Positions 1-8,399 of a stretch of DNA of 64,000 nucleotides are shown here, piece after piece. Each line of letters starts with the position of its first letter. Position 1 is the first letter of the stretch. This stretch comes from Ascidiaceihabitans sp. (GTDB lineage: Bacteria > Pseudomonadota > Alphaproteobacteria > Rhodobacterales > Rhodobacteraceae): the NCBI GenBank assembly GCA_029251465.1, contig JAQXDI010000016.1:18166-82165 (forward strand), in the 5' to 3' direction. The translations under genes and the position numbers were made by a program. The notes below the pieces were generated by a model. It saw nothing but the letters and a program-made list of their open reading frames with translations. It was not told the origin of the DNA and made no database searches.

Positions 1-1
1 C

Positions 2-388
2 AACAACGTCGACATGGTGTTCGAACACCCGGGCGAGGCGACGTTCCCTGTGTCCACCTTGGTTTGCAAAAAAGGCGGCATGGTCGTGATTTGCGCGGGT
101 ACATCAGGTTTCAATCTGACATTTGACGTGCGCTACATGTGGATGCACCAAAAGCGCCTGCAAGGCAGCCACTTTGCCCACCTCGCACAGGCGTCTGCGG
201 CCAACAACCTGATGGTTGAGCGTCGCTTGGATCCGTGCATGTCAGAAGTGTTCGAATGGAGCGCGTTGCCAGATGCGCACATGAAGATGCTGCGCAACGA
301 ACATGAACCAGGCAACATGTCAGTCTTGGTTCAGGCACCAAAAACCGGTTTGCGCACGGTCGAGGACGTCGTCGAAGCGGGCAAATAG
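2..388 (+). CDS. ccr: Crotonyl-CoA carboxylase/reductase, C-terminal part
   Basis: Partial gene: the frame runs in from the window edge and ends at TAG 386, giving the last 128 residues. The enzyme reductively carboxylates crotonyl-CoA to ethylmalonyl-CoA with NADPH in the cytoplasm, the hallmark step of the ethylmalonyl-CoA pathway for acetyl-CoA assimilation. Very conserved family stretches are visible: VFEHPGEATFPVSTLV, GGMVVICAGTSGFN, MWMHQKRLQGSHFA and the closing PGNMSVLVQAP. These belong to the MDR-type nucleotide-binding fold and the end of the substrate domain. A strong hairpin terminator follows 28 bases after the stop. A meaB gene of the linked methylmalonyl-CoA mutase step lies at 53 kb. 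Confidence 0.95.
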   Translation, partial: NNVDMVFEHPGEATFPVSTLVCKKGGMVVICAGTSGFNLTFDVRYMWMHQKRLQGSHFAHLAQASAANNLMVERRLDPCMSEVFEWSALPDAHMKMLRNEHEPGNMSVLVQAPKTGLRTVEDVVEAGK

Positions 389-415
389 CCTCTCGCTTAG
401 GTCACCATGCCATAG

Positions 416-452
416 AAACGCCCGCGAATCAGGTCTCCTGTCGCGGGCGTTT
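416..452 (+). terminator. Rho-independent terminator after ccr
   Basis: A perfect 12-bp inverted repeat (AAACGCCCGCGA at 416-427, its complement at 441-452) with a 13-base loop sits 28 bases after the ccr stop. The descending arm ends in TTT. It is symmetric enough to work on both strands, but only ccr reads into it. Confidence 0.85.
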
Positions 453-502
453 GTCGTATTAACCACCCAAATATGCCTTTTCAATGAGTTGCAAATCTGC
501 AC

Positions 503-520
503 CTCCCTATATCGGGGGAG
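503..520 (+). promoter_or_regulatory. Candidate lux-type box upstream of small ORF and luxR
   Basis: An 18-bp dyad with CTCCC and GGGAG arms around an AT-rich centre (TATATCGG) lies about 85 bases before ATG 606 and directly abuts TTGAAA (521-526), which could be a -35 box. LuxR-type activators bind 18-20 bp dyads that touch the -35 region. Size and place fit, but the arms are short and no second copy is seen before luxI, so this is an inference. Confidence 0.3.
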
Positions 521-605
521 TTGAAATGAGGGAATATCTTTACCTTTTCGGCTCATGCTAGAGTTGTGTTAAGCTTTCGTTAACTAACAAAGGGTGTATC
601 GTGAT

Positions 606-812
606 ATGAGAAGTGACTGGATTTTGGACGTTCTAACGGACCTCAAAACATTTGCCCGTTCTAACGAGTTGATGGCCTTGGCCGAACAGCTTGAGGACAC
701 GGCAATTGTGGCGATGGCCGAAATTGCGACCCTCAACGAAAGGCAAGCCGCAAGTGCCCTTGCAACCGAATACGCGTCTGGAACGCATATTGGAGGAACT
801 AGAACAAGCTGA
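606..812 (+). CDS. Small 68-residue protein preceding and overlapping luxR
   Basis: ATG 606 is preceded by AAAGGG 12-17 bases upstream; an in-frame GTG at 594 is an alternative start. The protein begins MRSDWILDVLTDLKTFA, is rich in Leu and Ala, looks mostly helical (residues 5-50), has no signal peptide or membrane segment, and ends in a Gly/Thr-rich tail (GTHIGGTRTS). Its end overlaps the beginning of luxR in another frame, so the two are probably translated together. I recall similar short ORFs before luxR in roseobacters but know no function. A helper or antagonist of LuxR is only a guess from position. It is not the N-terminus of LuxR, because LuxR in its own frame is already complete. 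Confidence 0.6.
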   Translation: MRSDWILDVLTDLKTFARSNELMALAEQLEDTAIVAMAEIATLNERQAASALATEYASGTHIGGTRTS

Positions 813-1479
813 GGGGCTCCCGTCGCTCCAAGCGGCGATTGAAAAATTGCGTGACCTGATGGGCGTGAACCATATGGTCTACCATTGGGTCGACAGTGCC
901 GGTGATCAATACGGTTGCGGCACATACACCGACGCGTGGCGTGATCGGTATCTGGACCAAAACTATCTGCGCATCGATCCTGTGATCTCTGGATGCTATC
1001 AACGATTTCACCCCGTCGATTGGAAGCGTCTAGATTGGTCCAGCAAAGCTGCGCGTCTGTTTCAGGCAGAAGCCATCGAATACGGCGTTGGCAATCAAGG
1101 GTTCTCGGTTCCGATCCGTGGGCCGAACGGGCAGTTCGCATTGTTTAGCGTCAATCACTCGGTAGATGATGAGCACTGGGCGGAATTCACCGAATTACAT
1201 CGTCGCGACATGATCTTGATCGCACATGCGTTCAACCAGAAAGCGTTGGACCTGGAACCGGATCTTGCGCCCGAAGCGTCGCAAGCGCTGTCGCCGCGTG
1301 AAATTGATGCGATGACGCTGTTGGGTATGGGCTATAGCCGCGCGCAGATTGCGCAGACGCTGGCGATCTCCGAGCACACGGTACGGGTTTACATCGAAAG
1401 TGCGCGTTTCAAATTGGGGGCGATGAATACCACCCATGCTGTTGCGCGCACCATCTCGCGTGGTATGATTGTCGTTTAA
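778..1479 (+). CDS. luxR: LuxR-family quorum-sensing regulator
   Basis: A cytoplasmic transcription factor that binds acyl-homoserine lactone and DNA. The N-terminal autoinducer-binding domain (about residues 1-165) contains the family signature region HMVYHWVDSAGDQYGCGTYTDAW, cited here for its conserved Trp, Tyr and Asp. The C-terminal LuxR helix-turn-helix (about 175-233) contains LSPREIDAMTLLGMGYSRA and the recognition-helix stretch ISEHTVRVYIESARFKLGA. No ATG fits the start: CTG 778 (233 aa) or TTG 790 gives the normal family length, while TTG 691 would add 29 residues that are just the other frame of the small upstream ORF. luxI follows 129 bases downstream. Function is secure, the start is not. 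Confidence 0.9.
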   Translation: MERILEELEQAEGLPSLQAAIEKLRDLMGVNHMVYHWVDSAGDQYGCGTYTDAWRDRYLDQNYLRIDPVISGCYQRFHPVDWKRLDWSSKAARLFQAEAIEYGVGNQGFSVPIRGPNGQFALFSVNHSVDDEHWAEFTELHRRDMILIAHAFNQKALDLEPDLAPEASQALSPREIDAMTLLGMGYSRAQIAQTLAISEHTVRVYIESARFKLGAMNTTHAVARTISRGMIVV

Positions 1480-1549
1480 TATCAATTTATTAATGTCAGC
1501 CGTTGCGCATTTCCACAACAGTGCGCACGGAGCCAACACGCTCCCTTAA

Positions 1550-1595
1550 GTCAGCGAACAGTACTCCTGGTTAACGGTTCATTCGGACCGCTGAC
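1550..1595 (+). promoter_or_regulatory. Interrupted inverted repeat in the luxR-luxI gap
   Basis: GTCAGCG (1550-1556) and its exact complement CGCTGAC (1589-1595) flank 32 bases just before the luxI ribosome-binding site (GGAG at 1598-1601, ATG 1609). It could be a paired operator or a leader stem that controls luxI. A 7-bp repeat at this spacing can also arise by chance. Confidence 0.25.
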
Positions 1596-1608
1596 ATGGA
1601 GATCAGAT

Positions 1609-2247
1609 ATGTTGCGCTACCTTTACGCTAACGAATTGCCGAAGTACCCAAAACTCGCTGACACAATGTTCTGTGACCGCGCAGACCAGTTCAAAACCCG
1701 CCTCGGCTGGGATGTGACTGTCGATGCAGCGGGCCACGAGCGTGACGAATATGACGATCTGAACCCGCTTTACGTGATCTGGGAAAACGCAGATGGAACC
1801 CACGGGGGCTCTATGCGGTTCTTGCCGACAACGGGTTCTGTAATGGTCAACGACCACTTTTCCGAACTGTTGGGCGGCGGGCCAGTATCCAGCCCGGTCA
1901 TCTGGGAATGCACACGGTTTTGCTTGTCTCGTAGTGCCGATGCCAAAGTCGCAGCGGCCTTGATGCTGGGGGGCGGTGAAATCATGCAAGGTTTTGACAT
2001 TGAACACTTTGTTGGCGTTTTTGATGCCCGTATGGTTCGCATTTACCGCATGATCGGTTCGTCCCCCGAAGTATTGGGTAGCTCTGGAACTGGTCGCGAT
2101 AGCATCAGTGTCGGCCTGTGGCATTTCGACAAAGCACACCAGTTGCAAGTCGCGCGCCGTGCAGGGTTATCGCCCGCCATTTCACGCCTTTGGTTCGAGC
2201 GCGCATTTGGCACCGAACACCGCACCCAATTGGCCAAAGTAGGCTAG
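1609..2247 (+). CDS. luxI: Acyl-homoserine-lactone synthase (LuxI family)
   Basis: Makes N-acyl-homoserine lactone from S-adenosylmethionine and an acyl carrier, the signal for the LuxR encoded upstream. At 212 aa it has normal family length. All the usual invariant residues can be placed: Arg24, Phe28 and Trp34 in the N-terminal loop, Glu44/Asp46/Tyr48/Asp49 (the ExDxYD motif), Arg70, Phe84, and Glu100/Arg103 in the WECTRF motif. GGAG lies 7 bases before the ATG. The downstream helicase gene starts 32 bases later and is probably not functionally linked. Confidence 0.93.
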   Translation: MLRYLYANELPKYPKLADTMFCDRADQFKTRLGWDVTVDAAGHERDEYDDLNPLYVIWENADGTHGGSMRFLPTTGSVMVNDHFSELLGGGPVSSPVIWECTRFCLSRSADAKVAAALMLGGGEIMQGFDIEHFVGVFDARMVRIYRMIGSSPEVLGSSGTGRDSISVGLWHFDKAHQLQVARRAGLSPAISRLWFERAFGTEHRTQLAKVG

Positions 2248-2279
2248 TACAGCGCGCGCCTGGCCTATAGTGTCGGGTC

Positions 2280-3821
2280 ATGAATATCCCCACATTGACC
2301 CTTTCGGACGACCAAGCCAGCGCCTTTGACAGCGTCACAGAAATGCTGCGTTCGGCGGGGGTCAATTTGGACGATCATCTGCTGTTGCCGCCGGTCAGCT
2401 CCGCGCATTCTGTGATGGCGGTGACCGGCAAGGCGGGGTCGGGCAAAACGCTCTTGTTGGCAGAATTGTACAAGGCGCTTGAGACCGCAGGCGTCGATAT
2501 TGTTTCGGGCGACTACGAATCCAAAAAGCGCGTGAACAAACGGACCTTGGCAATCCTTGCGCCAACCAACAAAGCGGCGTCGGTTTTACGGCTGCGCGGT
2601 GTTCCCGCCACCACGATCCACCGCATTTTGTACACGCCGATGTATGACCCTGAATACGAACGCATTGCGGAATGGCTTGAGGGGCGGGGCGAGCGCCCCG
2701 AGATCGAAGGCATCACAGACATCTCGCTGGACCGCGCCGCGACATTCTATGCTGGCAACAAATCTATTCCGGGTGCGCTGGCGGCGGCGGGGTTGCGTGG
2801 CTCTGATTTCATCACCGGCTGGAAGCGGCGCGAAGAGCCGCTGGACATCGGGTTTGTCGACGAAAGTTCGATGCTGGACGACAAGCAATTCGAGGATTTA
2901 AAAGAGATTTTTCCGACGTTGCTGCTGTTTGGTGATCCGGCCCAGTTGGCACCGGTCAAACAATCAGGTGCTATGGTTTTTGAAAAACTGCCTGCGCCGC
3001 GCGTGCTGAACCTTGAACGTGTGCACCGTCAGACGGCAGACAATCCAATTCTGGATCTGGCGCATGCGCTTGCTGATCCGAGCCTCGAATTTAGCGATTT
3101 CGAAAAGATGGTTGAGGACTTTTCGAAAAAGGACGAGCGCGTCGTTTGGGGCCAGCGCGTCGAAGTCGATCTGATGGCCCGCAGTCCGGTTCTGGTGTGG
3201 CGCAACGCCACCCGCATTCGCCTGATCAATGCATTTCGCGCAGTGCACGGCGCGCCCGAAGATGCGTTGCTTGAGGGCGAACCGCTGATTTGTGACGGTA
3301 TTGAGTTGCCGATGAAACACCGCAAAAAACGGCTCGATCTAGAAGCGCGCGGTTTGATCAAAGGCGCGCAAGTGATTTTCCTTGGCCAGGGGCGCAAACC
3401 CGGATTCTCGCGGCTGCACGTGATGGGGGCCCAAGACCCGCAGATCAGTGCTGCGTCCATCGTGAAAATCGAAAAACCTGATGAAGAAGAACCGTTTATC
3501 CCCTTTGCCGCCCGCATGGGGGCCACATTTCTACACGGCGCTGCGGTGACCATTCACAAGGCGCAAGGCAGTCAGTGGGACACTGTTCAGGTGTTTGCAC
3601 CCGATCTGTTTGTCGCCGCGCGCATGGGCCGGATGGAGGCGGGGCAACCGCTGTGGAAACGCCTAGCTTACGTCGCGATCACCCGCGCACAAGAGCGCCT
3701 GATTTGGGTCGTGCGCAACCGCCTGTCCAAGCCCACGGAAGGGCTGCGCGTCGATGATTTGCGCAGCATTGCGCCGGCACCTTTGACATTGGCAGAACCT
3801 GATCCGGAGGAATTCATATGA
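2280..3821 (+). CDS. Superfamily 1 DNA helicase, RecD/Dda-like
   Basis: An ATP-dependent helicase of 513 aa with the layout of RecD2/Dda-type enzymes: an AAA_30-like first domain with Walker A GKAGSGKT (residues 50-57), Walker B DESSM (194-198) and motif GDPAQLAPV (218-226), then a UvrD_C_2 domain with TIHKAQGSQWD (424-434) and motif VI YVAITRAQ (464-471). It probably acts in DNA repair or replication-fork handling; its exact partner is not known to me. Its stop overlaps the start of the SDR gene (ATGA), so the two are translationally coupled, although no shared pathway is obvious. Confidence 0.88.
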   Translation: MNIPTLTLSDDQASAFDSVTEMLRSAGVNLDDHLLLPPVSSAHSVMAVTGKAGSGKTLLLAELYKALETAGVDIVSGDYESKKRVNKRTLAILAPTNKAASVLRLRGVPATTIHRILYTPMYDPEYERIAEWLEGRGERPEIEGITDISLDRAATFYAGNKSIPGALAAAGLRGSDFITGWKRREEPLDIGFVDESSMLDDKQFEDLKEIFPTLLLFGDPAQLAPVKQSGAMVFEKLPAPRVLNLERVHRQTADNPILDLAHALADPSLEFSDFEKMVEDFSKKDERVVWGQRVEVDLMARSPVLVWRNATRIRLINAFRAVHGAPEDALLEGEPLICDGIELPMKHRKKRLDLEARGLIKGAQVIFLGQGRKPGFSRLHVMGAQDPQISAASIVKIEKPDEEEPFIPFAARMGATFLHGAAVTIHKAQGSQWDTVQVFAPDLFVAARMGRMEAGQPLWKRLAYVAITRAQERLIWVVRNRLSKPTEGLRVDDLRSIAPAPLTLAEPDPEEFI

Positions 3822-4531
3822 AATCGATCATCATCACAGGTGCAAGTTCGGGTATCGGGCGCGCCACAGCCGAGACGTTCTTGGACAAAGGCTGGCGTGT
3901 TGGGCTGATTGCGCGCCGCGCCGAACTGCTCGAAGACATCGCGTCTCAGTACGACACAGCAATTGCCCTGCCGACGGACGTGACCGACGCCGCCGCGATG
4001 AAGGCCGCATTTGACGCCTTCGTTGCGGAAACCGGGCATTTGGACGTGTTGTTCAACAATGCCGGCATGTTTGGTCCGATGACGACAATCGACGAAATTC
4101 CGCTGGATGCATGGGCGCAGGTTTTGAACGTCAATGTGGGCGGCATGTTTATCGCAGCGCAACTGGCGTTTGCACAGATGCGCCACCAAGATCCACAAGG
4201 CGGGCGCATCATCAACAACGGGTCACTGTCTGCCCATGTGCCACGCCCGAATTCGGTGTGCTACACGACGACAAAACACGCGGTTTCTGGCCTGACTAAG
4301 ACACTGTCGTTGGATGGGCGCGCATTCGATATTGCGTGTTGTCAGCTGGATATTGGCAATGCCGAAACCGATATGGTTGCCTCACTCAAGGCGAGCCAGC
4401 CAAACACGGAAACGATGGATGTGCGCCACGCCGCAGATGCGGTGATGCACATTGCCGACTTACCGCTTGGCGCAAATGTGCAAAACATGACCGTGATGGC
4501 CACCAAGATGCCGTTCGTCGGTCGCGGTTGA
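3818..4531 (+). CDS. Short-chain dehydrogenase/reductase
   Basis: A classical SDR oxidoreductase of 237 aa. TGASSGIG (residues 7-14) is the dinucleotide-binding motif, NNAG (80-83) stabilises the fold, and Ser136, Tyr149 and Lys153 (YTTTK) form the catalytic set. Arg33-Arg34 after the second strand suggests a preference for NADP(H). The substrate cannot be read from the sequence. The start overlaps the helicase stop by four bases. The C-terminal part (NVQNMTVMATKMPFVGRG) matches a common subgroup of SDRs annotated only as oxidoreductases. Confidence 0.88.
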   Translation: MKSIIITGASSGIGRATAETFLDKGWRVGLIARRAELLEDIASQYDTAIALPTDVTDAAAMKAAFDAFVAETGHLDVLFNNAGMFGPMTTIDEIPLDAWAQVLNVNVGGMFIAAQLAFAQMRHQDPQGGRIINNGSLSAHVPRPNSVCYTTTKHAVSGLTKTLSLDGRAFDIACCQLDIGNAETDMVASLKASQPNTETMDVRHAADAVMHIADLPLGANVQNMTVMATKMPFVGRG

Positions 4532-4541
4532 CCTAATTGGT

Positions 4542-5312
4542 TTAGGCCCGGAACAAGCGGAAGACGGCGGACGCGCCCCAACCGGCTGCGATTGCGATGG
4601 CCAAGGACATCAGGCCGTACAGGAACGCGTTTTCCCGTGACAGCGTGTACAGCCAACGCTCCAACCCGACTTTGCGCACATCAATTGCGGTCTCGTAGCT
4701 CGATACAACTTTGCCGCCGCGCGTTAGGAAGATACGGGTGGCATAGGACCCCTCGGTCAGGGCTGCGGGCATGCGCACCGAAGTCTGAAACAGGGTTTGA
4801 TCGTCGACGGTGACACTGTCTTCGAGCAGCTGGTACAAATCGGATGCACCACGGATGCGAATGACGGCTTCAGTAAAGCTGGCAGCGTCAAGCACGTTCA
4901 TCGGAGCCCCGACCGAGCGAATGGCGCGGGGGACGGATATTTTGTAGCGCAAGTCTTCGACGTCATTCAGGGCGTCGCGCAGCAGGCCGCTAGTGGCCAC
5001 GGCGTAAAAGCTGGGGGCGGCATCAACGTCGACGGAATCGGTGTTGACCCAAATGCCCAATTTCTTTTCTTTGCGCCGAACGGTAACGGTTTCCGATGGG
5101 CCAGCGATCGTGATGATCACCGCAAGCGGTTCACCATCAGGGATCGGTTTTTCACGTTTCACCGCACCAAAGATCAGAATTTCAGAACCGTTGAACGACG
5201 TAGTGATCGCAACTTCGTTTTTGCTGAGGCCCAATACGACCTCTTCTGCAGTCACGGGCATCGCGATGAACAAGGCGGCAACCAGCCACCGCAGCGTTTT
5301 GGAAAGCGTCAT
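4542..5312 (-). CDS. TIGR02186-family exported, membrane-anchored protein
   Basis: A 256-aa protein with a Sec signal peptide (MTLSKTLRWLVAALFIAMPVTA, cleavage near residue 22) and one C-terminal membrane segment (about 228-248), so most of it lies in the periplasm. It fits the TIGR02186 family, which is regularly encoded beside TauE/SafE-type exporters and whose biochemical role is unknown. Here it starts one base after the end of the exporter gene, consistent with one transcript and a joint job, probably export of sulfite or a related organosulfur anion. The frame could extend upstream, but ATG 5312 gives the clean signal peptide. Confidence 0.8.
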   Translation of the reverse strand: MTLSKTLRWLVAALFIAMPVTAEEVVLGLSKNEVAITTSFNGSEILIFGAVKREKPIPDGEPLAVIITIAGPSETVTVRRKEKKLGIWVNTDSVDVDAAPSFYAVATSGLLRDALNDVEDLRYKISVPRAIRSVGAPMNVLDAASFTEAVIRIRGASDLYQLLEDSVTVDDQTLFQTSVRMPAALTEGSYATRIFLTRGGKVVSSYETAIDVRKVGLERWLYTLSRENAFLYGLMSLAIAIAAGWGASAVFRLFRA

Positions 5313-5313
5313 A

Positions 5314-6225
5314 TCAATGGCCCCCCACGCCGATGGAATACAATTCGGTAGGTTGCAGCAGCAGATCAAGCGCCAGTTTAAAGCAAACTGCAAGCACCAT
5401 AACCGCAAGCCAGATGCGCAGTTGTTCGGCCTTCATCTTGACCCCGATGCGCGTGCCGATCTGGGCACCGATCACGCCGCCAACCAGCAGCAAAACGGCC
5501 AGAACGATATCAACGGTAAAGTTGGTCGTCGCGTGCAGCATCGTGGTGAATGCAGTCACAAAAATGATCTGGAACAGAGACGTACCAACAACCACTTTGG
5601 TTGGCATGCCCAGCAGATAAATCATCGCAGGCACCATGATGAATCCGCCGCCAACACCCATGATCGCCGCCAGAATACCGACGCAAAGGCCAACGATCAG
5701 CGGTGGAATGACGGAAATATACAGACCTGACACCCGGAACCGCATTTTGAACGGCAGACCGTGGATCCAGTTGTGTTTCTTGCGCGTTGCAGGTTTGCCT
5801 TTGGCCGTCTTGCGGATCGCATTCAGGCTTTCGAAGAACATCAGCCCGCCGATAACACCAAGGAACAGCACGTAGCAAAGTTTAACCAGCAGATCGACCT
5901 GACCCTGCGCCTTGAGATAGTTGAACACCACAACGCCCAGTGCCGCGCCAACCAGGCCGCCAATCAGCAGCACGGTCCCCATTTTAAGGTCCACGGTCTT
6001 TCGCTTGAAATGCGCAAGAACGCCGGAAAACGACGATGCCACAATTTGGTTGGCTTCGGTTGCAACGGCCACGGCGGGCGGGATGCCGATAAAGAACAAC
6101 AGGGGCGTCATCAAGAAACCGCCACCGACACCAAACATGCCTGACAAAATTCCAACGATGCCGCCCAACCCGAGCAGGAGGAACGCGTTAACCGATACTT
6201 CGGCGATGGGAAGGTAAATTTGCAT
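5314..6225 (-). CDS. TauE/SafE (TSUP) family anion exporter
   Basis: An integral inner-membrane protein of 303 aa in two homologous halves, each with the family glycine motif (GGIVGILSGMFGVGGGFLM near the start and GILAAIMGVGGGFIMVP in the middle). About eight membrane helices are visible. TSUP proteins export sulfite, sulfoacetate or similar anions. The pairing with a TIGR02186 protein immediately downstream supports a sulfur role, but the substrate is not proven. ATG 6225 is chosen; an upstream in-frame start at 6243 would add six residues. Confidence 0.87.
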   Translation of the reverse strand: MQIYLPIAEVSVNAFLLLGLGGIVGILSGMFGVGGGFLMTPLLFFIGIPPAVAVATEANQIVASSFSGVLAHFKRKTVDLKMGTVLLIGGLVGAALGVVVFNYLKAQGQVDLLVKLCYVLFLGVIGGLMFFESLNAIRKTAKGKPATRKKHNWIHGLPFKMRFRVSGLYISVIPPLIVGLCVGILAAIMGVGGGFIMVPAMIYLLGMPTKVVVGTSLFQIIFVTAFTTMLHATTNFTVDIVLAVLLLVGGVIGAQIGTRIGVKMKAEQLRIWLAVMVLAVCFKLALDLLLQPTELYSIGVGGH

Positions 6226-6335
6226 GAGAACCCCTAACCCCAAGGCAGGGCGTAAATCAAGATGTCTCGCCGCGATGCCGCAAAATGGTGTGATAGGTCA
6301 CGGGAATCTGGACTTATCGGCGGGCTAAACTTCCA

Positions 6336-7304
6336 TTAACGCTCTTTGACATAGGGCTCGCCACCCGCGCGTGGTGGAATGGCTTTGCCGCCCAACCCTG
6401 CAAGAATCACAACCGTCATGATGTAGGGCAGTGCGCTGAGCAATTGGCTTTGGACCCTGATGCCGATCAACCGTTCGATAATGTCGGGGCGCAGTTCGAG
6501 CGCTTGGAACAGGCCGAACAGCAGGCAGGCATACATCGCATGCCACGGGCGCCATTTGGCAAAGATCAACGCGGCAAGCGCGATAAAACCGCGACCCGCA
6601 GACATATCTTTGATAAAACCGGCCTGTAGGGCAGTCGACAGATACGCCCCCGCAATCCCGCACAAAACACCGCAGATGATGACGGCCGCATACCGCAATC
6701 CGACGACCGAAATCCCAGCAGTGTCGACAGCTGCGGGATTTTCCCCAACGGCGCGCAGGCGCAGGCCAAACCGTGTGCGATACAACACCCACCACGACAA
6801 CGGCACGATGGCAAAGGCGATGTAGACGACCAGCGCGTGGCCCGAGATCAGTTCGGAATAGGCCGGCCCGATGACGGGCACCTCCGAAATACTGTCCGCA
6901 AACGGCAGGGTTAGCGGGTTAAATCGTGCTGCACCGGTCAGCGACGGTGTGCGTCCGCCCTGCTGGAACCAGCTTTGCGCGATCAGCACTGTCATGCCAG
7001 CCGCCAAAAAGTTGATGGCGACGCCCGAAATCAATTGGTTGCCGCGGAATGTGATCGACGCCAACCCGTGGATCAAGCTGAGCGCGACAGAAGCCCCGAT
7101 GCCTGCCAACAGCCCGACCCAGACAGACCCGGACGTGGCCGCGACGGCAGCAGAAAGGAACGCAGCCGCCAGCATTTTGCCCTCAAGCCCGATGTCGAAA
7201 ATACCTGCGCGTTCGGAAAACAGACCAGCCAAACAGGCCAACAGCAGCGGGATCGCAAGGCGGACAGTGGTGTCGAGCACCTGAAGAAGCGTCATGTAAT
7301 CCAT
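6336..7304 (-). CDS. ABC transporter permease, BMP/nucleoside type (second subunit)
   Basis: A 322-aa inner-membrane permease of the branched-chain/BMP family (BPD_transp_2), with about eight helices and the family stretch GLEGKMLAAAF near residue 40. With the larger permease it forms the channel of an importer fed by the BMP-type binding protein encoded upstream. Comparable systems import purine nucleosides. Its start overlaps the stop of the preceding permease by one base (TGATG), so translation is coupled. It is the last gene of the operon; no clear terminator follows in the roughly 110 bases before the TSUP start. Confidence 0.9.
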   Translation of the reverse strand: MDYMTLLQVLDTTVRLAIPLLLACLAGLFSERAGIFDIGLEGKMLAAAFLSAAVAATSGSVWVGLLAGIGASVALSLIHGLASITFRGNQLISGVAINFLAAGMTVLIAQSWFQQGGRTPSLTGAARFNPLTLPFADSISEVPVIGPAYSELISGHALVVYIAFAIVPLSWWVLYRTRFGLRLRAVGENPAAVDTAGISVVGLRYAAVIICGVLCGIAGAYLSTALQAGFIKDMSAGRGFIALAALIFAKWRPWHAMYACLLFGLFQALELRPDIIERLIGIRVQSQLLSALPYIMTVVILAGLGGKAIPPRAGGEPYVKER

Positions 7305-8398
7305 CAGACGCCTCCCTTGCGGAAGGCCAGGAATACGCGTTCCAGCGGCATGCGAACCATGTGGTCAAGCGCGCCTGTGAACAGGATAACGAGGGCTTGG
7401 ATCACTACGATCAATTCGCGCGGAATCGAGGTCCAGAAATCCAGTTCGGCCCCGCCTTGGTACAGAAATCCGAACAGGATCGCCGCCAAGAACACGCCAA
7501 ACGGATGGTTGCGCCCCATCAGGGCGACGGCAATTCCGATGAATCCGGCCCCCTCGACAGAGTTAAGCACCAATCGCTCGGCCTCGCCCATCACCACGTT
7601 GATGCCCATCATTCCAGCCAGTGCGCCAGAGATGATCATCGACACCATGATGATTTTTGTGGGGTTGATACCGGCGTAACGGGCGGCAGATCCCGAATGC
7701 CCAAAGGCGCGAATTTCATAGCCCAAACGGGTTTTCCACATCAACACCCAGACGGCGACGCAAGACGCAATGGCGATCAGAAACGTGACGTTTACCGAGT
7801 CGTCTTTGGACGCCTTTATGCCCATGCCGTTCAGCACGCTGTTGAGCGTTGGCAGGTCCAGATGCGCTGCAAATCTCGCTGAAGACGGGTCAGCGGCCCC
7901 CGCAGGTTTCAGAAACTCATTGAGCAAATAGATCAAAACTGCCGCAGCAATGTAGTTGAACATGATTGTCGTGATCACGATGTGGCTGCCGCGTTTGGCT
8001 TGCAAATATGCAGGGATTGCGGCCCAGAATGCGCCGAACGCTGCGGCCATTGCAGTGGCTGCGACCAAGGCAATCGACCAATGCGGCCAAGGGACGTAGA
8101 GGCAAACAAGTGCGACCCCCAAACCACCCAAGACAGCCTGTCCTTCGCCGCCAATGTTGAACATGCGTGCGTGGAATGCCACCGATACGGCCAGCCCCGT
8201 GAACATGAAATTCGTGGCATAATACAGGGTGTAACCCCAGCCGCGCACAGAGCCGACGGCCCCTTCAAACATCAGTTTGGCGGCGGCAATCGGGTCTTCT
8301 CCGATCGCGAGAATGATCAAAGCTGACAAAAAAGCGGCCAACAACAAAGAAATCAGCGGCACGAGGATCACCTCGGCCCATTTTGGCATCACGTCCAT
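7304..8398 (-). CDS. ABC transporter permease, BMP/nucleoside type (first subunit)
   Basis: A 364-aa inner-membrane permease. It carries the family motif FNIGGEGQAVLGGLGVALVC around residues 80-100 and about nine hydrophobic helices, and resembles YufP-like subunits of BMP-dependent nucleoside importers. It begins one base after the ATPase gene ends and is coupled by TGATG to the second permease. It would form the heteromeric channel with that subunit, energised by the ATPase encoded just upstream. Confidence 0.9.
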   Translation of the reverse strand: MDVMPKWAEVILVPLISLLLAAFLSALIILAIGEDPIAAAKLMFEGAVGSVRGWGYTLYYATNFMFTGLAVSVAFHARMFNIGGEGQAVLGGLGVALVCLYVPWPHWSIALVAATAMAAAFGAFWAAIPAYLQAKRGSHIVITTIMFNYIAAAVLIYLLNEFLKPAGAADPSSARFAAHLDLPTLNSVLNGMGIKASKDDSVNVTFLIAIASCVAVWVLMWKTRLGYEIRAFGHSGSAARYAGINPTKIIMVSMIISGALAGMMGINVVMGEAERLVLNSVEGAGFIGIAVALMGRNHPFGVFLAAILFGFLYQGGAELDFWTSIPRELIVVIQALVILFTGALDHMVRMPLERVFLAFRKGGV

Positions 8399-8399
8399 T

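Noticed and set aside
691..777. TTG 691 as the luxR start
   Set aside because: The 29 extra residues (Trp/Arg/Pro rich) are only the alternative frame of the upstream small ORF and do not look like a LuxR N-terminus.
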